Assembly: GCA_963839175.1 (NCBI GenBank) | Contig: CAWIUB010000021.1 | Location: 57,077 to 121,076, forward strand | Reading direction: 5' to 3' | Source: CAWIUB01 sp963839175 | GTDB taxonomy: Bacteria > Actinomycetota > Actinomycetes > Mycobacteriales > Jatrophihabitantaceae | DNA length: 64,000 bases | Part shown: in pieces, positions 8,810 to 17,302 of the stretch | Numbering within the stretch: position 1 is the stretch's first letter | Layout: every line of letters begins with the position of its first letter | Made by a program: the position numbers and the translations under genes | The notes under the pieces: model-generated | What the model was told of the DNA's origin: nothing | The model's database searches: none | Seen by the model: only the letters and a program-made list of their open reading frames with translations

Positions 8810-9058
8810 ATGACGTCAGGGCAGCAGGTCAACGCGTACATTCTGATCCAGACCGAGGTCGGCATGGCCGCTGCCGTCGCCAACGAGATCGCGAACATTT
8901 CCGGCGTCACTACCGCCGAAGACGTCACCGGGCCGTACGACGTGATCGTGCGCGCCGAGGCGGCCACAGTCGACGACCTGGGCAAGCTGGTCGTCGCGAA
9001 GGTGCAGGCCGTGTCCGGCATCACCCGCACGCTGACCTGCCCCGTCGTGCATCTGTAG
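8810..9058 (+). CDS. Stand-alone Lrp/AsnC ligand-binding (RAM) domain protein
   Basis: 82 residues from the ATG at 8810, with GGAAGGA about 10 nt upstream. The whole protein is one beta-alpha-beta-beta-alpha-beta RAM domain (VNAYILIQTE..., VTGPYDVIVRAEA...); the helix-turn-helix of Lrp/AsnC regulators is absent. Such small proteins assemble into oligomers that bind amino acids or act as partners of full regulators. The GPYD turn typical of the effector site is present. The specific ligand is unknown. A DUF3515 gene follows. Confidence 0.85.
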   Translation: MTSGQQVNAYILIQTEVGMAAAVANEIANISGVTTAEDVTGPYDVIVRAEAATVDDLGKLVVAKVQAVSGITRTLTCPVVHL

Positions 9059-9130
9059 ATCGGACCGCGCATAGACCCCGTCCGCCGGCACCATGCCCTG
9101 ATTGCGGGCGCGATCGCTGTTCCCGTCACG

Positions 9131-9679
9131 GTGCTGCTCGCGCTGCTTCTCGCGGGCGGGCTCGGCGGGTCCTCGAGCGGTGGCCCCAGCGCGGCGATCA
9201 CGACCCAGCCGTCGGCGCTCACGCCCACCTCGCTGTCACCGCCACCGGACAACCCGGCTGCGGCTGCCGACTGCGCGAAGCTGCTGACCGCCCTGCCGGT
9301 GCGGCTGCAGGACCTCGCGCAACGCCGGGTGGTCTCGTCGTCCCCGTACGTTGTGGCCTGGGGAGACCCAGCCATCGTGCTGCGGTGCGGTGTGCCGAGG
9401 CCCAGGATGCTGACGCCGGGCAGCAGCGGGGTGCTGTATCCGATCACCGGCTCGACGGGCACCGTCGTCTGGGCGCCAGTCAACGAAGCGAAGCAGAACA
9501 TCTTCACCACAGTGGATCGCAGCGTCTACATCGAGGTGACGGTTCCCGTCGCTTACCCTCAGCCGCCGCTTGCTCCGTTGTCCGACGCAATCGCCTCGGT
9601 GCTGCCGGCGGTATGCCAGGTCGCGCAATTCGGCAAACCGGCGCCACCGACCGCCTCGCTGTGTACACATCGCCCGTAG
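9131..9679 (+). CDS. DUF3515 family exported/membrane-anchored protein
   Basis: 182 residues from the only usable in-frame start, a GTG at 9131. A hydrophobic segment follows at once, and the in-frame codons upstream back to the previous stop (HHALIAGAIAVPVTVLLAL) would also be membrane-like, so the true N-terminus may be longer and use a rare start. The mature part has three cysteines and the DUF3515 layout (GDPAIVLRCGVPRP). In Mycobacterium the syntenic gene is Rv2980, next to ddl. Function unknown; a cell-envelope location is inferred. Confidence 0.75.
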   Translation: MLLALLLAGGLGGSSSGGPSAAITTQPSALTPTSLSPPPDNPAAAADCAKLLTALPVRLQDLAQRRVVSSSPYVVAWGDPAIVLRCGVPRPRMLTPGSSGVLYPITGSTGTVVWAPVNEAKQNIFTTVDRSVYIEVTVPVAYPQPPLAPLSDAIASVLPAVCQVAQFGKPAPPTASLCTHRP

Positions 9680-9696
9680 CCCGGCATCTTCCCTTG

Positions 9697-9742
9697 GTGA
9701 TCTGAGGGTCTGCGTTGTACAGCGACAGCAACCCTCAGATCA
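9697..9742. terminator. Bidirectional hairpin terminator between DUF3515 gene and ddl
   Basis: A perfect 12-bp inverted repeat, TGATCTGAGGGT paired with ACCCTCAGATCA, lies exactly between two convergent genes. No long U-tract follows on either side, as is common in high-GC actinobacteria. Confidence 0.7.
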
Positions 9743-9759
9743 AGACGTAAGGAGACGGG

Positions 9760-10842
9760 TCAGAGCCGTCCTGCGCGGCGCAGGGCCGACGCTATGAGCC
9801 GGTCGACGAGCTCGGGATAGTCCACCCCCGACGCCGCCCACACCCGCGGGAACATCGAGATCGGCGTGAAGCCGGGCATGGTGTTGATCTCGTTGACGAC
9901 CAGCCGGCCGTCCGGCGTGATGAAGAAGTCGACGCGTGCGAGCCCGGCGCAGTCGATCGCCGTGAATGCCCGGCACGCGGCATCCCGCAGCTGCTGGGTG
10001 AGGTCGGCCGGCAGCCTCGCGGGGACGTCGAATTCGCAAGCGTCGTCGAGGTATTTGGCCTCGAAGTCGTACCAGTCGTGCCCGCGCACCAGCCGGATCT
10101 CTGCCGGGACGCTCGCCTGTGGCTGACCGCGCTCGTCCTCCAGCACACCGCACTCGACCTCGCGGCCGGCCACGGCCGCCTCGATCAGCACCTTGGGATC
10201 GTGCTCACGCGCCATGGCAATGGCGTCGGCGAGATCGGCCCCTTGCCGGACCTTGCTGATCCCGACGCTCGATCCGGCCCGGGCCGGCTTTACGAAGAGT
10301 GGCAGCCCGAGGTGCTCGACGTCGATGACCGACACCTCTTGGGTCGGTGTCACGGCGAGGTAGTCGGCGACTGGTAGTCCCTCGGCGCGCAGCAGCTTCT
10401 TGGTGATCTCTTTGTCCATGGCCGCGGCGCTCGCGAACACCCCGGCGCCGACATACGGGACGCCAGCCATCTCCAGCAGGCCCTGGATCGTGCCGTCCTC
10501 GCCGAATCGCCCGTGCAGCACCGGGAAGACCACGTCGACCGCGCCGAGCACCCTGGCACCTTCACCCGGCTCGACCACGACGAGACCATCGGACGTCGGA
10601 TCCCCGGGCAGCACGACCGCGGTCCCGGCGTCGACCTCGGGCATCTCGCGTCCGGTGATCTGCAGCTTGGCCGGGTCGGCGCCCGTCAGCACCCAGCCGC
10701 CTTCGCGGGTGATGCCGACGGGAACGATCTCGTACCGCTCCGGGTCCAACGCCGACAGCACACTGCCCGCCGAGACCACCGACACCCCGTGCTCGCTGCT
10801 GCGGCCGCCGTACACCACGGCGACCCGGATCTTCGGGGTCAT
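9760..10842 (-). CDS. ddl: D-alanine--D-alanine ligase
   Basis: 360 residues of the Ddl ATP-grasp enzyme that joins two D-Ala for peptidoglycan precursors. VVYGGRSSEHGVSVVSA near the N-terminus, VLHGRFGEDGTIQG, the ATP-binding KPARAGSSVGI and the Mg-binding ARVDFF...NEINTMPGFT motifs are all present. Full length. It lies 52 nt after gpsA on the same strand, the ddlA-gpdA2 arrangement of Mycobacterium. I see no sign of a D-Lac or D-Ser resistance type, but that was not resolved residue by residue. Confidence 0.96.
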   Translation of the reverse strand: MTPKIRVAVVYGGRSSEHGVSVVSAGSVLSALDPERYEIVPVGITREGGWVLTGADPAKLQITGREMPEVDAGTAVVLPGDPTSDGLVVVEPGEGARVLGAVDVVFPVLHGRFGEDGTIQGLLEMAGVPYVGAGVFASAAAMDKEITKKLLRAEGLPVADYLAVTPTQEVSVIDVEHLGLPLFVKPARAGSSVGISKVRQGADLADAIAMAREHDPKVLIEAAVAGREVECGVLEDERGQPQASVPAEIRLVRGHDWYDFEAKYLDDACEFDVPARLPADLTQQLRDAACRAFTAIDCAGLARVDFFITPDGRLVVNEINTMPGFTPISMFPRVWAASGVDYPELVDRLIASALRRAGRL

Positions 10843-10894
10843 CGGGCCACCATGCGTAACCGATGATCAGGGAAACGGCTCATGGACCTCGACC

Positions 10895-11905
10895 CTACCG
10901 ATCGGCCCGTTCGCTCTTCATGGTCCGCGACATCATCATCCGCACCATGTCCCTGGGATCCAGTCCGCCGAAGCAGACCTGCTCAACGGCTTGGGTGATG
11001 GGAACCTCGACGCCCGCTCGCTCGGCCAGGTTGAGGATCGCCCGGCAGGACTTGACGCCCTCGGCCACCTGGCCGTGTGTGGCGTGCTGCGCCTGCTCGA
11101 GCGACTCGCCCCGGCCCAACCGTTCGCCGAAGGTCCGGTTGCGCGACAGCGGGGAGCTGCACGTGGCGACCAGGTCACCGAGGCCGGCCAAGCCCGCGAA
11201 GGTCATCGGGTCGGCCCCGAGGGCGGTGCCGAGCCGGGCTGTCTCGGCCAGGCCTCGGGTGATAATCGACGCCTGGGTATTGTCGCCGAAGCCCATCCCC
11301 TGCGCCATGCCGCACGCCAGCGCAATGGCGTTCTTGACGGCCCCGCCGAGCTCGCACCCGACCACGTCGGTATTGGTGTAGGGCCGGAAGTAGGCGTTCG
11401 CGCAGGCGTGCTGGATGCCTATCGCACGTTCCAGGTCGGTGCACGCCACGACGGTGGCCGTCGGTTGCTCGGCTGCGATTTCCCGGGCCAGGTTCGGCCC
11501 CGAGACAACGGCTACCCGATAGGGCGACGCACCGGCAACCTCGGCGATGACCTCGCTCATCCTCTTGGAGGTGCCCAGCTCGACGCCCTTCATCAGGCTC
11601 ACCAGCGTGGCGTCATTGTCCAGGTACGGAACCCACTCGCCGAGGTTCGCGCGGAGGCTCTGCGCCGGGATCGCGAAGGCCACCAGGTCCGCGCCAGCCA
11701 GCGCAGCCACGTGATCCCCCGTCGCGGTGACCGCGGCAGGCAGCACCAACCCAGGCAGGTAGTCGGCGTTCTCGTGCTCCTTGTTGATCCGTTCCGCAAG
11801 CTCGCGCCGCCGCGCCCACAGGGTTACCGGGGTGCCCGCGTCGGCCAGCACTTTGGCGAACGCCGTGCCCCACGATCCCGCGCCGACAACGGCGGCGCGG
11901 GTCAC
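10895..11905 (-). CDS. gpsA: Glycerol-3-phosphate dehydrogenase [NAD(P)+]
   Basis: 336 residues. GpsA reduces dihydroxyacetone phosphate to sn-glycerol-3-phosphate for phospholipid synthesis. The dinucleotide-binding VVGAGSWGTAFAKVLA opens the protein, the catalytic-lysine segment GGAVKNAIALACGMAQG is in the middle, and the GLGDLVATCSSPLSRNR motif follows. GTG start. The upstream acyltransferase gene would use its product, so the pair suggests a short phospholipid-precursor unit. Confidence 0.95.
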   Translation of the reverse strand: MTRAAVVGAGSWGTAFAKVLADAGTPVTLWARRRELAERINKEHENADYLPGLVLPAAVTATGDHVAALAGADLVAFAIPAQSLRANLGEWVPYLDNDATLVSLMKGVELGTSKRMSEVIAEVAGASPYRVAVVSGPNLAREIAAEQPTATVVACTDLERAIGIQHACANAYFRPYTNTDVVGCELGGAVKNAIALACGMAQGMGFGDNTQASIITRGLAETARLGTALGADPMTFAGLAGLGDLVATCSSPLSRNRTFGERLGRGESLEQAQHATHGQVAEGVKSCRAILNLAERAGVEVPITQAVEQVCFGGLDPRDMVRMMMSRTMKSERADR

Positions 11906-11990
11906 GCGCGCCTCCGCTCGACGCTGCGCAGCGCACGTCCGCGACCACGTCGCGGACGGCCAACGCCCATGGTTCGCTCGCTGCGCTCGC

Positions 11991-12761
11991 TCACGCGCCC
12001 CCCTGCTCGACGGTCGTGTGGCCGTGGACGTTTTGCCACAACGGCCCGGCGGGCGGTTGCTCGCCGCGCAGCTCCCCTAGCAGATCGCGGATGGCGCGCA
12101 TCATGACATCGGTCATCTCCCGCAGAATCCGGCCAGTTGGCGGGTGGTCCCGGAATCTGCTCAGGTCGATGGGCTGACCGGTCGTCAGCGTCACCGGCTT
12201 TCGCGGCAATGGGCGGTACCGCTTGTGGTAGATGTCCACGGCGAACTGCGCGCCCCATTGCGCGGCGGGAACCACCGGCACGTCCGGGGCGAGCAGCGCC
12301 AGACGGGCGGCGCCGGTCTTTCCGGTCATCGGCCACCAGTTCGGGTCGCGGGTGACCGTGCCCTCGGGATAGACGACGACCACTTCGCCGCGGCCGAGTG
12401 CGGCCACGGCCTCGTCCAAGGACTGCCGCGCGTCGGCGGTACCCCGGTCGACCGGGATCTGGCCGGTGCCGCGCAGCGCGCTGCCGATGACCTTGATGCC
12501 GAACAGGCTGCGTTTGGCCAGGAACCGCGGGGTGCGTCCGGCGTCGTAGACGAATCGGGCGACGATGAATGGATCGGCGTAGGAGATGTGGTTGATGACG
12601 AGAATGGCGGGCCCGGTGACCGGGATGCTCGCCACGTTTCGCCAGCGCAGCTTGAACAGCGCGCCGATCGGCAGCCAGAGCAGGACGACGCAGACCCGAA
12701 GCCACGGCGGCGAATGCTCGGCCGACACCTGGCGACGCTTCGGCTGCCTCGGCACCGTCAC
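11991..12761 (-). CDS. 1-acyl-sn-glycerol-3-phosphate acyltransferase (PlsC-like)
   Basis: 256 residues from the GTG at 12761 (VTVPRQPKRRQ); a GTG at 12755 is also possible. An N-terminal hydrophobic segment (WLRVCVVLLWLPIGALF) precedes the acyltransferase motifs: NHISYADP, matching the catalytic NHxxxxD box, and VYPEGTVTRDP, matching the substrate-binding FPEGTRS box. It probably acylates lysophosphatidate at the membrane to give phosphatidate. It is 85 nt upstream of gpsA, which supplies the backbone, and divergent from cofC. Confidence 0.88.
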   Translation of the reverse strand: MTVPRQPKRRQVSAEHSPPWLRVCVVLLWLPIGALFKLRWRNVASIPVTGPAILVINHISYADPFIVARFVYDAGRTPRFLAKRSLFGIKVIGSALRGTGQIPVDRGTADARQSLDEAVAALGRGEVVVVYPEGTVTRDPNWWPMTGKTGAARLALLAPDVPVVPAAQWGAQFAVDIYHKRYRPLPRKPVTLTTGQPIDLSRFRDHPPTGRILREMTDVMMRAIRDLLGELRGEQPPAGPLWQNVHGHTTVEQGGA

Positions 12762-12839
12762 ACCCCATCTCTCGCGAAGCCGCAGGCTAGCGTAGACGTC
12801 GCCCGCGTCTGTCACGTCCGGAAGGCCCGTCGTTCTGCG

Positions 12840-13472
12840 ATGTTTGTCAGGTGGACCGTCCTCGTCCCGATGAAGGCCTTGCCGCAGGCCAAGTCCCGGC
12901 TGCTCGCAGCAAGCACCGACAGTGACCAACATGTCCAGCTGGTGCGCGCGATGCGGGCCGACACGCTGGCCGCGATCGACGCGGCCGACCGGGTCGCACG
13001 CCTGCTCGTCGTCACCGACCGGGCCGACGACGAGCATCCCGGGGCGCTCGTGCAGTCCCGACCGGGCCTGAACGCCGCGCTGTCCGAGGGGGCTGCCTAC
13101 GCTCGGGCGCGCTGGCCGGGTGACGGTGTGGCCGCGCTAGTGGGCGACCTGCCGGCCCTGCGCGGCGCCGACCTCGACGCGGCGCTGGGTGAAGCGTCGC
13201 GATACGCCCGGTCCTTCGCCGCCGACGCGACGGGGACGGGCAGCACGCTGCTCACCGCGCTGCCGGGCACCGCGCTGCGGCCCCTTTTCGGAGCCTCGTC
13301 GGCGGCACGTCACGCCGCGAGCGCCGCCCGCCGCCTCACGGCATCCCCGGGGCTGCGGTGCGACGTCGACACACCCGCTGACCTGCAGCGTGCCGCTGAG
13401 GTGGGGCTCGGAGTGCAGACGAACGCGCTGCAGCACCAGCGTGCGCAGGCCGATCAGCCCGCCCGCTGTTGA
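12840..13472 (+). CDS. cofC: Phosphoenolpyruvate/2-phospho-L-lactate guanylyltransferase (F420 synthesis)
   Basis: 210 residues from ATG 12840. The CofC/FbiD nucleotidyltransferase starts VLVPMKALPQAKSRLL, with the GTP-binding K-x4-KSRL pattern, and keeps ALVGDLPALRGADLDAAL with its metal-binding Asp. It makes the GTP-activated three-carbon unit for coenzyme F420. In mycobacteria the equivalent is Rv2983/FbiD, also adjacent to ppk. The gene implies F420-dependent redox chemistry in the host. fbiA and fbiB are not in this window. Confidence 0.92.
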   Translation: MFVRWTVLVPMKALPQAKSRLLAASTDSDQHVQLVRAMRADTLAAIDAADRVARLLVVTDRADDEHPGALVQSRPGLNAALSEGAAYARARWPGDGVAALVGDLPALRGADLDAALGEASRYARSFAADATGTGSTLLTALPGTALRPLFGASSAARHAASAARRLTASPGLRCDVDTPADLQRAAEVGLGVQTNALQHQRAQADQPARC

Positions 13473-13517
13473 TCGCGGGATTATCCGGCGTTGACCCGGG
13501 CGGGGCATGATGGGTCC

Positions 13518-15704
13518 ATGACCTCGGCGACCGGCAGCAAGACCCTGAGCGCGGAAACGCCGCCCCAGCCCACGGCGCTCCCGCCTCCAGCCATCGACCC
13601 TTCGGACTCGGTTCCGGAGGGCGACCTCGAACCGGAGCCCGATCTCGCCGCTGATCTGCCCGCGGACCGGTTCAGCAATCGGGAACTGTCCTGGCTCGCG
13701 TTCAACGCACGGGTGCTCGCGCTGGGCGAGGATCGTCGCCAGCCACTGCTGGAACGGATGAAGTTCCTGGCGATCTTCGCGAGCAACCTCGACGAGTTCT
13801 ATATGGTGCGCATCGCCGGGTTGAAGCGACGCGCGCAGATGGGTCTGCAAGTCACATCCGCCGACGGGCTGTCGCCGCGCGAAACGCTGGCCAAGCTCGC
13901 CGAGCGCACCCGCGAGCTCGCCGACCGGCACGCCCGGTGCTTCCTCGAGGACATCCAGCCCGCGCTCGCCGACGAGGGCATCCGCATCGTGCGCTGGGAT
14001 GCCCTGGACGACGAGGAACGCGAGCGGCTGGGGCGGTACTTCGGGTCCAAGGTCTTCCCGGTGCTGACGCCACTCGCCGTCGATCCAGCGCATCCATTCC
14101 CCTATATCTCAGGGCTTTCACTCAACCTCGCCGTGCTGGTCCGTGGGCCGGACAGCGAGGTCGAGCGCTTCGCCCGGGTCAAGGTGCCCAACAACGTGCC
14201 CCGGTTCGTCGTGGTGTCGCAGACCGCTACCGAGGCCGAGTTCCTGCCTCTCGAGGACCTCATCGCCGCTCATTTGCCGATGCTCTTTCCCGGCATGGAC
14301 ATTGGCGAACACCACCTGTTCCGCGTCACCCGTAACGCCGACCTCGAGATGGAGGAAGACCGCGACGAGGATCTGCTGCAGGCGTTGGAGCGGGAGCTGG
14401 TGCGCCGTCGATTCGGGCCGGCGGTGCGGCTGGAAGTGGCCGATGACATGGACGACGCCGTGCTGTCGCTGCTAACCAGCGAGATCGACCTGAAGGCGGA
14501 CGAGGTCGTACGGGTACCCGGGCTGCTGGATCTCAGCGCCCTGTGGCAGGTCTACGACGTGGACCGCCCGGCGCTGAAGGAGCGCCCGTTCGTCCCCGCG
14601 ACCCACCCGCGATTCGCCGAGGGCGAGACGCCCATATCCGTCTTCGCCACGCTGCGCGAGGGCGACGTCCTCGTGCATCATCCGTACGAGTCGTTTGCCA
14701 CTAGCGTCCAGCGCTTCATCGAGCAGGCCGCCGCCGACCCGAACGTTCTCGCGATCAAGCAGACGCTGTACCGCACGTCGGGAGACTCCCCGATCGTGAA
14801 CGCCCTCATCGACGCGGCCGAGGCGGGCAAGCAAGTCGTCGCGCTCGTCGAGATCACGGCTCGTTTCGACGAGCAGGCGAACATCAAGTGGGCCCGTGCC
14901 CTGGAGCGCGCGGGCTGCCACGTCGTGTACGGCCTCGTCGGGCTGAAGACCCACTGCAAGACGGCCCTGGTGGTGCGGCAGGAAGGCGGCCAGATCAAGC
15001 GTTACGCCCATGTCGGCACCGGCAACTACCACTCGAAGACCGCCCGCCTCTACGAGGACCTCGGGCTGTTCACGGCCGATGAGGCAATCTGCGCCGACCT
15101 CACCGACCTGTTCAACGTGCTCACCGGCTACTCACGGCACACCGAATACCGCTCGCTGCTGGTAGCTCCGCAAGGGCTTCGGGCCGGACTCATCGAGCGG
15201 ATCGAACGCGAATGCAAGCATGCCGACGCGGGCCGGGAGGCCCGCATTCAGATCAAGACCAATCACCTGGTGGACGAGCAGATCATCGACGCGCTGTACC
15301 GCGCGTCTCGGGTGGGTGTGCAGATCGACCTGCTGGTGCGGACGTTCTGCACCATCCGCTCCGGCGTACCTGGCCTGTCGGACAACATCCGGACCCGCTC
15401 GATCCTCGGCCGATTCCTGGAGCATTCGCGGATCTTCTATTTCGCCAACGATGGCGACCCGGAGTACTGGATAGGCTCGGCTGATCTGATGCACCGCAAC
15501 CTCGATCGCCGGATCGAGGTGCTGTGCCGGGTCAGCGACTACGCCGCTACCGAGCACATCCGGCTATGCCTGGACACCGCCTTTGCTCCGAATACCGCCG
15601 CGTGGGAACTCGAGCCGGACGACAAGTGGGTGCGTTCCGGCGGGGCGCAGCAGGTCGACTATCAGGACGTGTTGATGAACCGTCTCGGGCACCGCGGCGA
15701 GTAG
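13518..15704 (+). CDS. ppk: Polyphosphate kinase 1
   Basis: 728 residues from ATG 13518. PPK1 polymerises the gamma-phosphate of ATP into polyphosphate. After a Pro/Ala-rich leader, the N-terminal domain opens FSNRELSWLAFNARVL; the catalytic PLD-like domains follow, with autophosphorylated-histidine regions in VYGLVGLKTHCKTALVVRQE and YAHVGTGNYHSKTA. The C-terminal domain ends near a Nudix-phosphatase gene 3 nt downstream, so the two are co-expressed, as in Mycobacterium (ppk1-mutT1). Confidence 0.97.
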   Translation: MTSATGSKTLSAETPPQPTALPPPAIDPSDSVPEGDLEPEPDLAADLPADRFSNRELSWLAFNARVLALGEDRRQPLLERMKFLAIFASNLDEFYMVRIAGLKRRAQMGLQVTSADGLSPRETLAKLAERTRELADRHARCFLEDIQPALADEGIRIVRWDALDDEERERLGRYFGSKVFPVLTPLAVDPAHPFPYISGLSLNLAVLVRGPDSEVERFARVKVPNNVPRFVVVSQTATEAEFLPLEDLIAAHLPMLFPGMDIGEHHLFRVTRNADLEMEEDRDEDLLQALERELVRRRFGPAVRLEVADDMDDAVLSLLTSEIDLKADEVVRVPGLLDLSALWQVYDVDRPALKERPFVPATHPRFAEGETPISVFATLREGDVLVHHPYESFATSVQRFIEQAAADPNVLAIKQTLYRTSGDSPIVNALIDAAEAGKQVVALVEITARFDEQANIKWARALERAGCHVVYGLVGLKTHCKTALVVRQEGGQIKRYAHVGTGNYHSKTARLYEDLGLFTADEAICADLTDLFNVLTGYSRHTEYRSLLVAPQGLRAGLIERIERECKHADAGREARIQIKTNHLVDEQIIDALYRASRVGVQIDLLVRTFCTIRSGVPGLSDNIRTRSILGRFLEHSRIFYFANDGDPEYWIGSADLMHRNLDRRIEVLCRVSDYAATEHIRLCLDTAFAPNTAAWELEPDDKWVRSGGAQQVDYQDVLMNRLGHRGE

Positions 15705-15707
15705 CCG

Positions 15708-16589
15708 GTGACCCCGCAGCTCAAGGCCGCCGGTGGAGTCGTATGGTGCGAGATCGCTGGCGAGATCCGAGTCGCCGTGATTCATCGGCCTCGGTACGAC
15801 GATTGGACGCTGCCCAAGGGCAAGCTCGACGGCGGCGAGAGCGAGCTGGCGGGCGCAGTTCGCGAGGTACGTGAGGAGATCGGTGCCGAGGTCGCAGTCA
15901 GCCGCCGGTTGGGCTGCGTCGAATACCCGGTGGACGGGGTGCCGAAGAGCGTCGCGTTCTTCTGCATGCGTTATCTCACCGGACGGTTCACACCCAACCG
16001 GGAGGTCGACGAGCTCGTCTGGCTGGCCGTGGACGAGGCGCGCCGCCGGGTGAGCCACGACGTCTACCGCGATGTGCTCGATGCGTTTGCCGCGATGCCG
16101 GTGCCGCACGCCGTCCTCGTCCTGCTGCGGCATGCCAGGGCCGGCAAGCGTTCGGCGTGGAACGGCGATGATCGCGATCGGCCCTTGGATACGGAGGGTC
16201 GGGCTCGGGCCGAGCAGCTCGCCACCGCGCTGTCGTATTTCGCCGTCGACCGCATCGTGTCCGCAGATCGCGCCCGATGCATGCAGACGGTCGCGCCGCT
16301 GGCTGAACAGCTGGGGATTCAGGTCGAGATTCTGCCGGCGTTCTCAGACGAGTCGTTCATCGATGATCCGCTCGGCACGCTGCGTGAACTGCTTGCGCTG
16401 GCGAAGCCCGGTGCCACGGTGGTCGTGGCGAGTCAAGGCACCGCGGTCCCGGGACTGGTCTCGCGTCTGCCGATCGAGCCGACACCGACTTCGGTGGCGA
16501 CGCGCAAGGGCGCCTTCTGGGTGCTCTGCTGCGCCGACGCCACGCGGGTTTCGGCCATGTCGGCCGACTACTACGACGTCGCCCGCTGA
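15708..16589 (+). CDS. mutT1: Nudix hydrolase/histidine phosphatase fusion (MutT1 type)
   Basis: 293 residues from a GTG 3 nt after the ppk stop. The N-terminal half has a complete Nudix box, GKLDGGESELAGAVREVREE extended by IG. The C-terminal half is a histidine-phosphatase domain beginning VLVLLRHARAGKR (RHA motif) with a weaker second motif. In mycobacterial MutT1 the Nudix domain hydrolyses 8-oxo-(d)GTP and diadenosine polyphosphates, and the phosphatase domain completes the reaction. Coupling to ppk suggests nucleotide and polyphosphate clean-up. Confidence 0.9.
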   Translation: MTPQLKAAGGVVWCEIAGEIRVAVIHRPRYDDWTLPKGKLDGGESELAGAVREVREEIGAEVAVSRRLGCVEYPVDGVPKSVAFFCMRYLTGRFTPNREVDELVWLAVDEARRRVSHDVYRDVLDAFAAMPVPHAVLVLLRHARAGKRSAWNGDDRDRPLDTEGRARAEQLATALSYFAVDRIVSADRARCMQTVAPLAEQLGIQVEILPAFSDESFIDDPLGTLRELLALAKPGATVVVASQGTAVPGLVSRLPIEPTPTSVATRKGAFWVLCCADATRVSAMSADYYDVAR

Positions 16590-16612
16590 TGCTTCCACCG
16601 CCCACGTACGCC

Positions 16613-16650
16613 GAAGGGGCCCCGGCGCTGACGCACACGGGACCCTTCGA
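16613..16650. terminator. Hairpin between convergent mutT1 and hupB
   Basis: CGAAGGG-G-CCC pairs with GGG-A-CCCTTCG, a 10-bp stem with one mismatch and a loop of about 16 nt, in the 73-nt gap between two convergent stops. It probably terminates both. Confidence 0.6.
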
Positions 16651-16662
16651 TACGGAGATCGG

Positions 16663-17124
16663 CTAGCGGGCAACCTTGCGCGCGGGTGCCTTCTTCGCAG
16701 CGGCCTTCTTGGCCGCTGTCTTGCTGGCCGCGGCCTTCTTCGCGGGCGCGGCCTTCTTCGCGGGCGCGGCCTTCTTCGCGGGTGCGGCCTTCTTCGCGGG
16801 TGCGGCCTTCTTCGCGGGTGCAGCCTTCTTCGCCGCCAGCTTCTTGGCGCCGCTCGCGATCGCCTTGAACTCCGCGCCGGGGCGGAACGCAGGAACGGAG
16901 GTCTTCTTGACCCGCACTCTCGCACCGGTCGCCGGGTTGCGAGCGATGCGGGCCGCCCGGTCGCGCTTCTCGAAGATGCCGAATCCGGTCAGCGTGACCC
17001 GCTCGCCCCTCGCGATGTTCACATAGACCGTGTGGATGACGGCGTCGAGAACGTGCGCCGCGCGCTTCTTGTCTTCATCGAGCCGCTGGGCGAGCAACTC
17101 GATGAATTCTGCCTTGTTTGGCAC
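16663..17124 (-). CDS. hupB: HU-type DNA-binding protein with Lys/Ala tail
   Basis: 153 residues from the GTG at 17124, fixed by AGGGAGGA just upstream. Residues 1-90 are a canonical HU domain (VPNKAEFIELLAQRL..., GERVTLTGFGIFEKRDRAAR, RNPATGARVRVKKTSVPAFR). The remainder is a basic tail with five near-perfect KKAAPA hexapeptides and further AAKKAAA units, encoded by 18-nt tandem repeats around 16738-16832. Such histone-H1-like tails define actinobacterial HupB/HupS proteins and contribute to nucleoid compaction. Position next to leuD matches mycobacteria (Rv2986c-Rv2987c). Confidence 0.96.
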   Translation of the reverse strand: MPNKAEFIELLAQRLDEDKKRAAHVLDAVIHTVYVNIARGERVTLTGFGIFEKRDRAARIARNPATGARVRVKKTSVPAFRPGAEFKAIASGAKKLAAKKAAPAKKAAPAKKAAPAKKAAPAKKAAPAKKAAASKTAAKKAAAKKAPARKVAR

Positions 17125-17179
17125 GTGTCCTCCCTGGACGTAGGTGCGTGGGCTCGACCTGTGGGCCGGCTTGCCCGAC

Positions 17180-17208
17180 ACGGTAGGACCTGAATCGCCT
17201 TACACCAA
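17180..17208 (-). promoter_or_regulatory. Probable hupB promoter
   Basis: On the minus strand TTGGTG (17208-17203) and TACCGT (17185-17180) are 17 nt apart, about 55 nt upstream of the hupB GTG. This fits a housekeeping-sigma promoter. Confidence 0.4.
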
Positions 17209-17302
17209 CGAAATCCGCCTGTGTCGCGGCACTTTTCTTCTTCCGTGTCGGCGAAATCTCAGCGCCAGTCACGAAATCTGCCCGACCGGGCCAGATTCGA
17301 GC

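Noticed and set aside
11925..11995. GCTCGCTGCGCTCGCTC palindromes as regulatory sites or terminators
   Set aside because: Such GC-rich inverted sequences occur commonly between actinobacterial genes (similar around 2747-2813); no specific role could be supported.
10400..12106. 568-codon plus-strand frame opposite ddl and gpsA
   Set aside because: Antisense of two well-supported genes, low-complexity Arg/Pro composition.
16738..16832. CRISPR-like or satellite repeats
   Set aside because: The 18-nt repeats have no spacers and encode the KKAAPA tail of HU in frame.
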